This document shows positions 52,765-61,439 of a stretch of 64,000 nt of DNA, in pieces (the stretch's first letter is position 1; every line of letters begins with the position of its first letter). Source of the DNA: an uncultured Lachnospiraceae bacterium (GTDB lineage Bacteria > Bacillota > Clostridia > Lachnospirales > Lachnospiraceae); contig CAJUED010000003.1 of assembly GCA_910585075.1 (NCBI GenBank), positions 100,691 to 164,690 of the forward strand, read 5' to 3'. The position numbers were made by a program, and so were the translations under genes. The notes under the pieces were generated by a model. It did no database searches. It saw nothing but the letters and a program-made list of their open reading frames with translations, and was not told where the DNA came from.

Positions 52765-54348
52765 TTATTCCAGAACAATGGCATTCACCGCCTCCATCAG
52801 CTCAATCACCTTAGCCCTTTCTACAAAGGCTACGGATTCCCCGTCAACCACCGCAATACATCTGTTTCCGTCATAGCGGTATAGCTGAATATGAATCTCC
52901 GGGTAGTTTTCATTATCCAGATATATGGTGAAGCTGATTTCTTCCTTTTGGGCAGGCTTCTCCTCCGTAAAGCTTGTGGCGGTGAGCCCTCTTATAGCGC
53001 CCCTGATTCCTGCCATTTCCTGTTCTTCCTCTTTATAATAATAAGTTCTTTCCTCATCCTCCGTTTCGGAAGTAATCGTGTAGTTTTCCCCTTCCAGTGA
53101 GATATCCAGCCGGTACATATCCGAGAAATCACCCCAGAACAGCTCCTGATGGCGCAGGGAATCATAGGACATATCCATGAGCTTTTCGTATTGCTCCCCG
53201 GTAATCTGATAAATAATGTTGGATTCCCCTACTCTGGCATAAGCTGTGATTTCCTCCTGTCCGTCTTCTGTTTCCGTATCTCCCGCTTTCCCGCTTTCAG
53301 CTTCTACGCTTTCATATTCCACACTCTGGGTTTCCACACCTATGGCTTTCGCAGTTTCAGCCTCGGTATTTCCACCTTCCGCTCCGGAGCCCGATGCATC
53401 AGAGGCCGCCGCTTCGAAATCCCTCGTCTCCATATCTGTTTTCTCCACGTCGGTTTCCCCTTGCTCCCTCTCCTTTGGAGCGCGCCCCACATGCAGGGTG
53501 AAGGTTTCCGAAACCGTTTCCTCCGTCTCATCTCCACTTGTCGTATAGTCCAGGGTAACCGACAATTCCGGCTCATCAATGCCATATGTCTTTAATTCTT
53601 CCTCGGTCGCATTGTAAGTGACATAGTCTTTCAAATCCAGATTTTGGATGGTATTTACATAAGCATCCACACTTGTGGTATCAAGAGGCAGCTGTATCCC
53701 ACCCTGTTCCACAAAATAGATATCCTGATCATAATAGGTGTTTTGGCTGTCCTTATCATAAACAATCTTTTCCGATTCCTTCCCGGAAAATTCCACCTGG
53801 GTCACTTCATCCATCCGGGGAATCTCGTCATGCAGTATCACATCGCTGATTTCTATCTCAAACTGCTCTAGCGGGTCGTTCTTTACAAGATAGGCATTGC
53901 CGTCCCCAATAGACACATACCGTTCGGAATCCATAGCGCTGTAATTGCCCAGCAAAATCTCGTAGGTCTCCGATTCCGTTTCCATATGAATGGTACAGAC
54001 AGGCGTATCCAAGCCATACTGTCCGAAATCCTCCACCTCCTCTATGATAAAGGAAACGCCGAACTCCTGAAACTGCTTAAGCAGGCCCTCTATCTTTTCT
54101 TCATCCACCGGGAATGCTTCATCCGTATCATAAAGCCAGCCGCCGTCCGCATTCCTGTGGAAGGCAAAGGAACCCGTATCGCACTCCCAGGAAAGTGTAT
54201 TGACGTCGTCGCTTGCCACCTCCAGGATAATCTCATCACTATTCTTAATAATTTCCTTTTGCTCCTCGTACCTGCTCACGCCAAAGGCCGCCAGGCTTAC
54301 GCATACCAGCACGGCCAGCAGTGCGATAATCTTCTTATTTCGCTTCAT
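52765..54348 (-). CDS. DUF4340 domain auxiliary lipoprotein-like membrane protein of the Gld-type ABC system
   Basis: 527 aa. One N-terminal TM (about 8-23), then repeated DUF4340 beta units (WECDTGSFAFHRNADGGWLYDTDEAFPVDEEKI; GLDTPVCTIHMETESETYEILLGN). A Ser/Thr/Glu-rich insert of about 70 residues (300-370) interrupts the domain. DUF4340 proteins accompany GldG/ABC-2-type exporters and probably act outside the membrane. Its start overlaps the GldG-like gene by 14 nt. Confidence 0.82.
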   Translation of the reverse strand: MKRNKKIIALLAVLVCVSLAAFGVSRYEEQKEIIKNSDEIILEVASDDVNTLSWECDTGSFAFHRNADGGWLYDTDEAFPVDEEKIEGLLKQFQEFGVSFIIEEVEDFGQYGLDTPVCTIHMETESETYEILLGNYSAMDSERYVSIGDGNAYLVKNDPLEQFEIEISDVILHDEIPRMDEVTQVEFSGKESEKIVYDKDSQNTYYDQDIYFVEQGGIQLPLDTTSVDAYVNTIQNLDLKDYVTYNATEEELKTYGIDEPELSVTLDYTTSGDETEETVSETFTLHVGRAPKEREQGETDVEKTDMETRDFEAAASDASGSGAEGGNTEAETAKAIGVETQSVEYESVEAESGKAGDTETEDGQEEITAYARVGESNIIYQITGEQYEKLMDMSYDSLRHQELFWGDFSDMYRLDISLEGENYTITSETEDEERTYYYKEEEQEMAGIRGAIRGLTATSFTEEKPAQKEEISFTIYLDNENYPEIHIQLYRYDGNRCIAVVDGESVAFVERAKVIELMEAVNAIVLE

Positions 54349-55759
54349 TCATTTTCCTCCTCCCCACGTATACACAGATTCCAATTCCCAGATAAACCAA
54401 AGGAAATACCGCAATCATAATTGTCTTTAAGAAAGAAGATGTGGAATCGCTGATGGTAAGGTAGTTATAATTCAGCGATTTGGTGCGTATAGATACCGCT
54501 TCACTTTCTCCTATTATGGAGGATATGGCATTCATTGCCATATCAAGGTTCGCGCCTGAGGAATAGGCATTATACATATCATCCAAAAACAGGGATGAGG
54601 CAAACCATACAATCTGTCCCTCATTTTCCGCCGCAATTGAAACCGCCAGCGCAAAAGGGCCGTCCGTATCGCCCTCCTCCTTTTCATAGGAAGAAAATGC
54701 ATATCCGTCGCTCTTGCTGAAGGAGGCTATGGAAGTGGTGAGCAGCTGCGTTACCGCCTCCGTACCGGTATCCTGCACCACAAGCCCCTGTGCTATGGGC
54801 ATAATCGCATAGTAATTTTCTTCAATCAGAGGATCCGTGATTTCACTGCCGGCAATATCCGGCAAAAGGATGTAGGGCGCCTGAAATGCATAGTGTCCCC
54901 GGTCGGTATCCACCACAACCCCGTCTACGGTCTCCACACCATAATCCGCCAATATGCTGTAAAGATTGGTCAGCGTGCCATCCTCCGTAGGCCCTGCCAT
55001 CACCATCAGCTTTCCGCCGCCTGCAGCATACGCGGCCAGCAGCTCCTTTTCCTCCTCGGATATATCGCTGGCCGGCCCATAAATCAGGATACCGTCCGCA
55101 TCCTTCGGTATGGCGTCCTGTGTCAGCAGGGAAAACTGGCTCAGCTCTATGTTCTCCTTTTCAATCTGTTCACTGAAAGCTGTCGGAAGCTCCTCCTCCC
55201 CGTGCCCTTCCAGCACATATACCTTGGGCTGATTCTCATTTACCACGTAATCAATGGCGGATGTGATTGCACCCTCCCCGTCAAAGGAAACGTCATAGGA
55301 ATAGGAAGCCATATCCGTCTCATACAGATAAATATCACTGTAGCTGATGAACCGGCTCCTGTCCCCGCACTCCACAACAAGGCTGTTATTCTGTACCGCC
55401 TCCGAGGTGTACTGCTCCGCAAAGGTGGGATAGATATCCGGGTTCTTTTTTACCACCTCAATATGCTCTGACAGGCTTTCATACTTGTCTAGCAGATTCT
55501 CTATCACATCATCCTCCGCATCGGACTGCACAATCCAATAGATGGTCACATCCTTCTCCAGCCCGTTCAGCACCACCTTTGTGTTGCTTGTGACAGAATA
55601 TAATTTTGTAGAACTGATATCGTATTGTGTCATTGTCTTAGGTAACGCTGCTGCCAGAATATTCACCGCAATCAATATGGCAAGTACAATCGCCGTGATA
55701 ATCAATGAATAAGAACCGCCCTGCAGGGCAATGCGGTTTTTCAGTTTCTTTTCCTTCAT
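54335..55759 (-). CDS. GldG-like ABC auxiliary protein
   Basis: 474 aa. An N-terminal TM (about 18-38), a long extracytoplasmic domain of the ABC_transp_aux type (STKLYSVTSNTKVVLNGLEKDVTIYWIVQ; GHGEEELPTAFSEQIEKENIEL; PKDADGILIYGPASDISEEE), and a C-terminal TM (about 446-466). In Bacteroidetes GldG works with GldA/GldF in gliding; in Firmicutes these clusters are exporters of unknown substrate. It follows the permease with a 1-base overlap. Confidence 0.85.
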   Translation of the reverse strand: MKEKKLKNRIALQGGSYSLIITAIVLAILIAVNILAAALPKTMTQYDISSTKLYSVTSNTKVVLNGLEKDVTIYWIVQSDAEDDVIENLLDKYESLSEHIEVVKKNPDIYPTFAEQYTSEAVQNNSLVVECGDRSRFISYSDIYLYETDMASYSYDVSFDGEGAITSAIDYVVNENQPKVYVLEGHGEEELPTAFSEQIEKENIELSQFSLLTQDAIPKDADGILIYGPASDISEEEKELLAAYAAGGGKLMVMAGPTEDGTLTNLYSILADYGVETVDGVVVDTDRGHYAFQAPYILLPDIAGSEITDPLIEENYYAIMPIAQGLVVQDTGTEAVTQLLTTSIASFSKSDGYAFSSYEKEEGDTDGPFALAVSIAAENEGQIVWFASSLFLDDMYNAYSSGANLDMAMNAISSIIGESEAVSIRTKSLNYNYLTISDSTSSFLKTIMIAVFPLVYLGIGICVYVGRRKMNEAK

Positions 55760-56622
55760 CAGTTATACCTCCTTTTCTCCAGCGACTGTACCGTTAAAAA
55801 TAAGAAAAAGCCAATCACAGTCAGGTAATAAACAATCGCCGTTATATCGAAAATGCCTGATACAAAAGTGTAAAACCGTTCAAAAAGAGACAGCTTCGTC
55901 ATAATTTTCGGCAGCAATCCTTCAAATACTGCGCTGTCTATATAATATGTTATGCATACCGCTGCAAACAAAACAAAGAATACTCCATATGCCAGATTCT
56001 CATTTTTCGTCAGGAAACGTATCACCACCCCCAGAAGTCCGCACAGGACACACAGGGCTATGGCGGAGCCCAAAGCCGTTGCTGAGACATGCTCCGCCAA
56101 ACTTACGCTGTAATAATTGAGTAAAATCACCGGTATCGCAATGCCTGCTGCAAATCCCTGGTTTTCGGTCAGGGAAGAAATAAATGTTCCTATGGAGATC
56201 AATGCCGCGCCCATGATAAAAAATGCCACAATGGAGCCATAGGAGGTGAGCAGATATACCTCTCCATACTGCGCAAAAATCAACGGATATATGGAAACAA
56301 TACACAGTGGAATCAAATAAATAACCAATAAGGCCAGATATTTTCCAATCACCACCTGGGTTGTCGTGATAGGCAGTGAATATAAAAGCTGGTCTGTTTT
56401 CAGTTTCCGCTCCTCCGCGATTACCCGCATTGTTAAAATTGGGATGATCACCACAAAAACAAGGCTGACAAAGCTCAGCACATATTCAAAATTTGCCACT
56501 GCCTGCTGGATGTTATAGACCATAGCGCCTATTCCCACAAAGGCTAATAAAAAAGCTCCGAAAATATAAGATGTCAGGGAATGAAAGTAATTTGATAACT
56601 CATGTTTTAGTACGGCAATCAT
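55759..56622 (-). CDS. ABC-2-type permease (GldF-like)
   Basis: 287 aa, six TM segments, with the ABC-2 pattern TMRVIAEERKLKTDQLLYSLPITTTQVVIGKYLALLVIY. It forms the channel for the ATPase at 56619. Overlaps it by 4 nt and precedes the GldG-like gene. Confidence 0.9.
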   Translation of the reverse strand: MIAVLKHELSNYFHSLTSYIFGAFLLAFVGIGAMVYNIQQAVANFEYVLSFVSLVFVVIIPILTMRVIAEERKLKTDQLLYSLPITTTQVVIGKYLALLVIYLIPLCIVSIYPLIFAQYGEVYLLTSYGSIVAFFIMGAALISIGTFISSLTENQGFAAGIAIPVILLNYYSVSLAEHVSATALGSAIALCVLCGLLGVVIRFLTKNENLAYGVFFVLFAAVCITYYIDSAVFEGLLPKIMTKLSLFERFYTFVSGIFDITAIVYYLTVIGFFLFLTVQSLEKRRYN

Positions 56623-57584
56623 TTATCCTCCGCCTCCTTCTTTTCTATTCCGCTTTCCGTCAATTCAATAAATACATCCTCCAGATTTGCTTTCTTTGAC
56701 GTCAGCTCCAAAAGCGCCTTTTCTTCCTTAGCAAAGGCAAAAAAGATGCTGCGGCAGATATCGGTTATCTCCCCTGATTCAACCTGCACATCCACACGTC
56801 CGTGGCCCTTTTCCATCTCCTTTATCTGCCAGCCAGCCACCCCTTCTATTCCTTCCAAAATTCTGTTGATATCATCAGTTTCCGCTTCTGCAATGAAGGA
56901 GACCTCATTAGAGCTAAGCAGAAGCTTTTCCAGATTCTCCGGCGCATCAAAGGCCACCAGCTTTCCTTTTGCAATGATAAGAACCTTTTCACAGATTGCC
57001 TGTACCTCCGACAGAATATGGGAACTTAATATGACTGTGTGTTCCTGCCCAAGCTGTCCAATCAAATCCCGTATCTCAATAATCTGTATCGGATCCAGCC
57101 CTACGGTGGGCTCGTCAAGGATGATAACCCTGGGATTGCCAAGCAGCGCCTGGGCGATACCAACCCTCTGCCTGTAACCCTTTGACAGTTTTGATATCAG
57201 ACGGTTTCTCACGTCTTCAAGTTTTGTCTGAGAAATTACCTGTTCTATCTGCCCGGCCAGTTCCCTGCCCCTTAACCCTTTTGCCTCCCCCACAAATTTC
57301 AGATACTCCACCGGCGTCTCATTCATGTAAAGGGGTGGCTGTTCCGGGAGATATCCAATCAATTTCTTTGCTTTATTGGGCTCCTCAAAAATATCATATC
57401 CCCCAATCCTGACACATCCTTCCGTAGCCGACAGACATCCTGTCATGATATTCATTGTAGTAGATTTACCTGCGCCGTTAGGGCCCAGGAAGCCGTATAC
57501 ATGCCCTTCCTCAATCTCAAAGGACAGATCGCCGACAGCCGTAAAATCTCCATAACGTTTTGTCAAATGCTCAACTGTTATCAT
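56619..57584 (-). CDS. ABC transporter ATP-binding protein (Gld-type/ABC-2 exporter)
   Basis: 321 aa from ATG 57584 (GGAGGAGTAAA upstream). Walker A FLGPNGAGKSTTM, signature LSKGYRQRVGIAQ, Walker B PRVIILDEPTVGLDP, switch His in ILSSHIL. A C-terminal domain of about 90 residues follows. First gene of the four-gene exporter, and divergent from the two-component system. Confidence 0.93.
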   Translation of the reverse strand: MITVEHLTKRYGDFTAVGDLSFEIEEGHVYGFLGPNGAGKSTTMNIMTGCLSATEGCVRIGGYDIFEEPNKAKKLIGYLPEQPPLYMNETPVEYLKFVGEAKGLRGRELAGQIEQVISQTKLEDVRNRLISKLSKGYRQRVGIAQALLGNPRVIILDEPTVGLDPIQIIEIRDLIGQLGQEHTVILSSHILSEVQAICEKVLIIAKGKLVAFDAPENLEKLLLSSNEVSFIAEAETDDINRILEGIEGVAGWQIKEMEKGHGRVDVQVESGEITDICRSIFFAFAKEEKALLELTSKKANLEDVFIELTESGIEKKEAEDK

Positions 57585-57734
57585 TTTACTCCTCCATGCT
57601 TTCCTTGTATTTCTATGTGCCAGTATAATTTTTATTTCTGAAATGAAACTGAAAATAAGGTTTACAAAGTATGAACTTTCTGTGTCTTTGCTATGCGTTC
57701 TTCCTTTCAGCTTCATTTCAGCATTCGGATATAT

Positions 57735-57740
57735 TATAAT
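57735..57740 (+). promoter_or_regulatory. Possible -10 of the two-component operon
   Basis: TATAAT at 57735-57740, about 97 nt before the response-regulator start. The -35 (near TTCATT) is poor. This region is divergent with the exporter operon. Confidence 0.35.
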
Positions 57741-57836
57741 AGGGAAAGCCATGGAGACCGCATATAATACATTTAAAGCGGCACAAGGGACAAGAACCAC
57801 AAATTTGCTGGCTGTTGGCAGCATAGGGGGATTTTT

Positions 57837-58508
57837 ATGAAAATACTTGTGATTGAAGACGAAAAACTGCTGGCGGATTCTATTCAAACGTTATTGACAA
57901 GTAAGGGATTTGAGGTCGAGGTTGTCTATGATGGAGAAACCGGCAAAGAATATGCGGAGCTGGGAATTTATGACCTCCTGATTTTAGATGTGATGATGCC
58001 TGGGATGGACGGCTACGAGGTTGCCAGAAAAGTACGCTCTCAAAAATGCGGAACCCCTATTTTGATGCTCACCGCAAAATCGGGACTGGAAGACCGTATT
58101 ACAGGATTAAACGCCGGAGCTGATTACTATTTAACCAAGCCCTTTGACACCAGAGAGCTTCTGGCATGTATCAATGCATTGCTGCGCAGACAGGGAACAC
58201 AGGTAAACGAAGTCGCTTACGGCAATACCTCTCTGGACCTATCTTCCGGTATGCTGATATGCGGGGACAATTCTATCCGTCTGTCCGCAAAAGAATTTGA
58301 TATTATGCGCTTCCTTCTACAATCTGGCAGCCGCAATCTCTCCAAAGAAGTCATCCTGGCAAAAGTTTGGGGCTATGATTCTGATGCGGTGGAAAATCAT
58401 GTAGAAGTTTACATAGGCTTTCTTCGCAAGAAACTGGCAAGCATAGGCTCCAATATCCGTATTGAAGCAATCCGCAGAATGGGATATCATTTAGAAGTAA
58501 ATGATTGA
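57837..58508 (+). CDS. OmpR/PhoB-family response regulator
   Basis: 223 aa. Receiver domain with acidic pocket EDE, phospho-acceptor Asp about 51 in LLILDVMMPGMDG, Thr/Lys in MLTAKS and LTKPFD, then a winged-helix DNA-binding domain (LSAKEFDIMRFLLQSG, VWGYDSDAVENHVEVYIGFLRKKL, IRRMGYHLEV). Works with the histidine kinase that follows. Ribosome site AGGGGGA. Divergent from the Gld-type exporter, a likely target. Confidence 0.93.
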   Translation: MKILVIEDEKLLADSIQTLLTSKGFEVEVVYDGETGKEYAELGIYDLLILDVMMPGMDGYEVARKVRSQKCGTPILMLTAKSGLEDRITGLNAGADYYLTKPFDTRELLACINALLRRQGTQVNEVAYGNTSLDLSSGMLICGDNSIRLSAKEFDIMRFLLQSGSRNLSKEVILAKVWGYDSDAVENHVEVYIGFLRKKLASIGSNIRIEAIRRMGYHLEVND

Positions 58509-58529
58509 AAGAGTTACATCCTTTCAATC
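58503..58529 (+). promoter_or_regulatory. Hairpin between regulator and kinase genes
   Basis: GATTGAAAG (58503-58511) with CTTTCAATC (58521-58529), perfect 9-bp stem starting at the response-regulator stop. It may lower kinase translation relative to the regulator. Confidence 0.5.
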
Positions 58530-58585
58530 CCAGGTTTACGCTTAATGTTTGCAGGCCTGTAAAGCAAGAAAAGGACGGGATACAT

Positions 58586-59797
58586 ATGACCGGAAAACTC
58601 CGCCATAAGTTTATCTTAATCACCATGAGTATTGTAACGGTAATGCTCTGTATTATTATGTTTTTGATTTATTTTTTTACAAAAATGAATCTGGAAAACA
58701 ACAGCATAAATATGATGCGGAATATTGCAGGCCGCCCCTTCCTGTTGCGCCTGCCCAATGAAATACCGGAGGATGTCCGCCTGCCATATTTTACGCTCCA
58801 GTTAAACCTAAAAGGGGATTTGCTCTCCACAGGCGGCGGATATTTTGAACTTTCTGACGAACATTTTCTGAAAGACCTTGTTGACGCTACACTTTCGTCA
58901 TCCGGCCACATTGGTATTATAGAGGAATACAATCTCCGCTTTTTCCGCACAGATACATCTGTCAGCCAGATTTTAGTATTCGCTGATATCTCTCATGAGA
59001 TAGTCACCCTGAATAACCTGATACGCAACTGCATCCTGATTGGAATGGCTTGTTTCCTTATTTTCCTCGGCATCAGCTTTCTGCTTGCCAACTGGGTCGT
59101 CAAACCTGTTGAGGCAGCATTGGAACAGCAAAGGCAGTTTATAGCTGATGCATCCCACGAATTAAAAACTCCCCTGACTGTGATCATGACAAACGCGGAG
59201 CTCATACAAAGTCCGGATTATGATGAGATGCACAAAACTACATTTGCCTCAAACATTTTGGTTATGTCCGGACAGATGCGCAAACTGGTAGAGCAGATGC
59301 TGGAACTTGCACGGGCTGATAATATCAGTCAGAATACGGTTTTTTCCTTCGTAGATTTCAGCAGGCTTGTTTTTGATGCGATACTTCCCTTTGAACCCAT
59401 ATTCTTTGAAAAAGGCCTTTCACTGCACACGGAAATTGCAGAGAATATTACGGTAAATGGCGATACCTCGCAGCTGCGCCAGGTCTTGGATATTCTGCTT
59501 GATAATGCGCAGAAATATTCCCGTGAAAAGGGAACTACCTGGGTCACTTTACACAAGCGCGGCAAAGGGCATTGCCTGCTGTCCATAGCGGACGAAGGAG
59601 AAGAAATACCCGCAGACGAACTAAATAAACTTTTCAAACGGTTCTACCGGGCGGATAAGGCAAGAAGCCGAACCGGCAGCTTCGGTCTCGGCCTATCTAT
59701 TGCACAAACTATTATCACACGGCACAAAGGTAAAATATGGGTGGAAAGTAAAAATCATATGAATATCTTTTTTGTTGAATTAGGAAGGATTTTATAG
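58586..59797 (+). CDS. Sensor histidine kinase
   Basis: 403 aa from ATG 58586, set by AAGGACGGG upstream. TM1 (about 10-32), an extracytoplasmic sensor of about 110 residues, TM2 (about 150-172), then HisKA with phospho-His in FIADASHELKTPLTVI, and HATPase with N box LLDNAQKYS, G1 IADEGEEIP and G2 GSFGLGLSIAQ. Class I kinase. Partner of the upstream regulator. The signal is unknown. Confidence 0.92.
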   Translation: MTGKLRHKFILITMSIVTVMLCIIMFLIYFFTKMNLENNSINMMRNIAGRPFLLRLPNEIPEDVRLPYFTLQLNLKGDLLSTGGGYFELSDEHFLKDLVDATLSSSGHIGIIEEYNLRFFRTDTSVSQILVFADISHEIVTLNNLIRNCILIGMACFLIFLGISFLLANWVVKPVEAALEQQRQFIADASHELKTPLTVIMTNAELIQSPDYDEMHKTTFASNILVMSGQMRKLVEQMLELARADNISQNTVFSFVDFSRLVFDAILPFEPIFFEKGLSLHTEIAENITVNGDTSQLRQVLDILLDNAQKYSREKGTTWVTLHKRGKGHCLLSIADEGEEIPADELNKLFKRFYRADKARSRTGSFGLGLSIAQTIITRHKGKIWVESKNHMNIFFVELGRIL

Positions 59798-59802
59798 GCT
59801 TT

Positions 59803-59843
59803 AGCTGCCCTTTGGCGGCGAGCTGTAAGGCAGCTTATTTATT
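59803..59843 (+). terminator. Terminator of the two-component operon
   Basis: AGCTGCC (59803-59809) with GGCAGCT (59829-59835) and TATTTATT following. The loop of 19 nt is longer than usual. Confidence 0.55.
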
Positions 59844-59875
59844 CAAAAATTGAGACCGGCAGTTTACGCCGGCCT
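59844..59875 (-). terminator. Terminator of the AbiEi-like gene
   Basis: CCGGC (59856-59860) with GCCGG (59868-59872), loop of 7; on the minus strand TCTCAATTTTT follows. It lies about 50 nt beyond the stop. Confidence 0.65.
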
Positions 59876-59924
59876 TTACAGAAATTTCTTCAGTTTTAGC
59901 ATTCCATTCTTAAAAATGCCGTGC

Positions 59925-60497
59925 TCAAAGCCTCTGTTTGATTCGAAGCAGCTTTGCATATTTCAGCAGTCTTTCATATTGCTGCTTATTCTTTTTTATA
60001 TAATCTATTACTTCCATCTCAATTTCCTGCTCCAGCCGCAGCATATCGCAGATGCTGCGCTCCATGTCATATATATTATAGCTGCCAAATTCCGTGTCTC
60101 TTTTCCTTATACCCACTGCGAAATTATTTCCGGAAAAGTAATGCCGTTTTACCGGGAAATTCATTTTCACCGCGCTGCGGTCGGTCCGCTCCGTGGCGAT
60201 GGATAAGTACTCCGGTTCCTTCTCCATCCCTCCCTGATAATAGATTGCACTGTCCATGCAGATAACGGCTCTGGGATTATTAAGACACACTTCAATACAC
60301 TTATGCTCCTTCGGTTTCTCATGCCGTCCTCCTGCAAGCCAGTAATGTCCGTGGCATATTTTTTCCAGATATCCTTCTTTTGCAAGAACGGCAATCTGAC
60401 GGTTTGAAAAGCCTTCCCCGGTAAGCTCCCTGGTATTTACATAGCCCTTATAATTCCTGTACACGCTTTCCAGTCTCAGATAGGTATTGTTTCTCAT
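59925..60497 (-). CDS. AbiEi-type antitoxin-like protein, orphan
   Basis: 190 aa. The N-terminal winged helix (about 1-50: YVNTRELTGEGFSNRQIAVLAKEGYLEKICHGHYWLAG) is the AbiEi_4-like antitoxin domain seen in type IV toxin-antitoxin pairs, and the rest (EHKCIEVCLNNPRAVICMDSAIYYQG, RSICDMLRLEQEIEMEVIDYIKK) matches the AbiEi C-terminal part. Its usual partner, the AbiEii nucleotidyltransferase toxin, should lie next downstream, but only a terminator and the two-component operon are there. It may be a remaining regulator. Confidence 0.72.
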   Translation of the reverse strand: MRNNTYLRLESVYRNYKGYVNTRELTGEGFSNRQIAVLAKEGYLEKICHGHYWLAGGRHEKPKEHKCIEVCLNNPRAVICMDSAIYYQGGMEKEPEYLSIATERTDRSAVKMNFPVKRHYFSGNNFAVGIRKRDTEFGSYNIYDMERSICDMLRLEQEIEMEVIDYIKKNKQQYERLLKYAKLLRIKQRL

Positions 60498-60798
60498 AAA
60501 AGTCTGTTCCTTTACATGTGCTCTCTGTGTTATTCATGAACGGTAAGATCTCTTACCTGCAGAATTATTTTAGCATCTCCCATACCGGCATGTAAACAAA
60601 AAAGAATTTGTTCAATCGGCATAAGGAAAACAAGCTGCGCATGAAAAGAAAATTCTGCAAACAAGCCAGCTGCCTTCATACGGTATAAAGGGCATAAATC
60701 CCGTTGACTGCTGAAACAGCGAAAGGTGATTTTATCACGGAAGCCAGCTTCTTTTTCGGGTAAACTATGTAAAACAAAGGAAAGGGGAGGACAAAATC
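60498..60798. other. Divergent control region of the AbiEi-like and thioredoxin genes
   Basis: No gene is seen in 301 bp. It holds the GTGATTTTATCAC palindrome (60726-60738), a GGTAAGA-TCTTACC palindrome just upstream of the AbiEi-like gene (about 60540-60556), and a possible -10 TAAACT (60761-60766). Confidence 0.55.
60726..60738 (+). promoter_or_regulatory. Crp/Fnr-type binding site ahead of the thioredoxin operon
   Basis: GTGAT-TTT-ATCAC, perfect 13-bp palindrome. With -10 at 60761-60766 and a start near 60773, its centre lies at about -41, the class II activation position. The Crp/Fnr regulator at 63227 has REVVTR in its recognition helix, as in Crp (RETVGR), which reads GTGA half-sites. 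Confidence 0.55.
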
Positions 60799-61104
60799 AT
60801 GTCAGCTATAACCATTCACAAAGGAAACTTTCAGGATGAGGTCATTCATTCTGACAAACCTGTCCTGTTGGACTTCTGGGCGCCCTGGTGCGGCCCGTGC
60901 CGTATGGTGGCTCCAATCATGGAGGAAATCGCGGGAGAACGCCCCGATATCAAAGTCTGTAAAATCAATGTGGACGAACAGCCGGAGCTTGCCGGACAGT
61001 TCGCCGTCATGAGCATCCCGACTTTGATGGTGATGAAAGATGGTAAAATTATCAATCAGGCCGTAGGTGCACGCTCAAAGAGCCAGATTCTGGCAATGCT
61101 GTAA
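60799..61104 (+). CDS. Thioredoxin
   Basis: 101 aa, full thioredoxin fold with active site FWAPWCGPCRM and the cis-Pro motif SIPTLMVM. Reduces disulfides, here likely persulfide or mixed disulfides of its operon partners. GGAAAGGGGAGG stands before the ATG. First gene of a three-gene operon with the rhodanese and CoA-disulfide reductase. Confidence 0.93.
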   Translation: MSAITIHKGNFQDEVIHSDKPVLLDFWAPWCGPCRMVAPIMEEIAGERPDIKVCKINVDEQPELAGQFAVMSIPTLMVMKDGKIINQAVGARSKSQILAML

Positions 61105-61115
61105 GGAGGTGCACA

Positions 61116-61439
61116 ATGGGATTATTCGATTTTCTGCGCGGCTCTGACATTAACGAAGGCTTAAAGGAATACGGTAAAACTGACGGTGCGGTCCTGCTGG
61201 ATGTTCGGACACACCAGGAGTATCAGGCCGGCCATATTCCCGGCAGCAAAAACATCCCGCTTCAGGGTATCAGACGGGTAAGCGCCGCGACTCCTGACAA
61301 GGATACCCCTCTTTTTGTATACTGTCACAGCGGAGCCAGAAGCCGGCAGGCCGTAGGGGAGTTGCAGCGTATGGGGTATCTTCATGTAAAAAATATCGGC
61401 GGAATTTCCGCTTATACCGGAAAGGTGGAATCAAAATGA
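61116..61439 (+). CDS. Single-domain rhodanese
   Basis: 107 aa. Motifs LLDVRTHQEYQAGHIPGSKNIPL and the active-site loop FVYCHSGARSRQA with the catalytic Cys. It transfers sulfane sulfur between thiols. The start lies 11 nt after thioredoxin, and its stop overlaps the CoA-disulfide reductase start by 4 nt (ATGA). Confidence 0.92.
   Translation: MGLFDFLRGSDINEGLKEYGKTDGAVLLDVRTHQEYQAGHIPGSKNIPLQGIRRVSAATPDKDTPLFVYCHSGARSRQAVGELQRMGYLHVKNIGGISAYTGKVESK

Noticed and set aside
57643..57840. A 65-codon plus-strand frame with a hydrophobic middle, overlapping the response-regulator start
   Set aside because: No ribosome site, and the likely -10 (57735) lies inside it; it reads like intergenic sequence between divergent operons.
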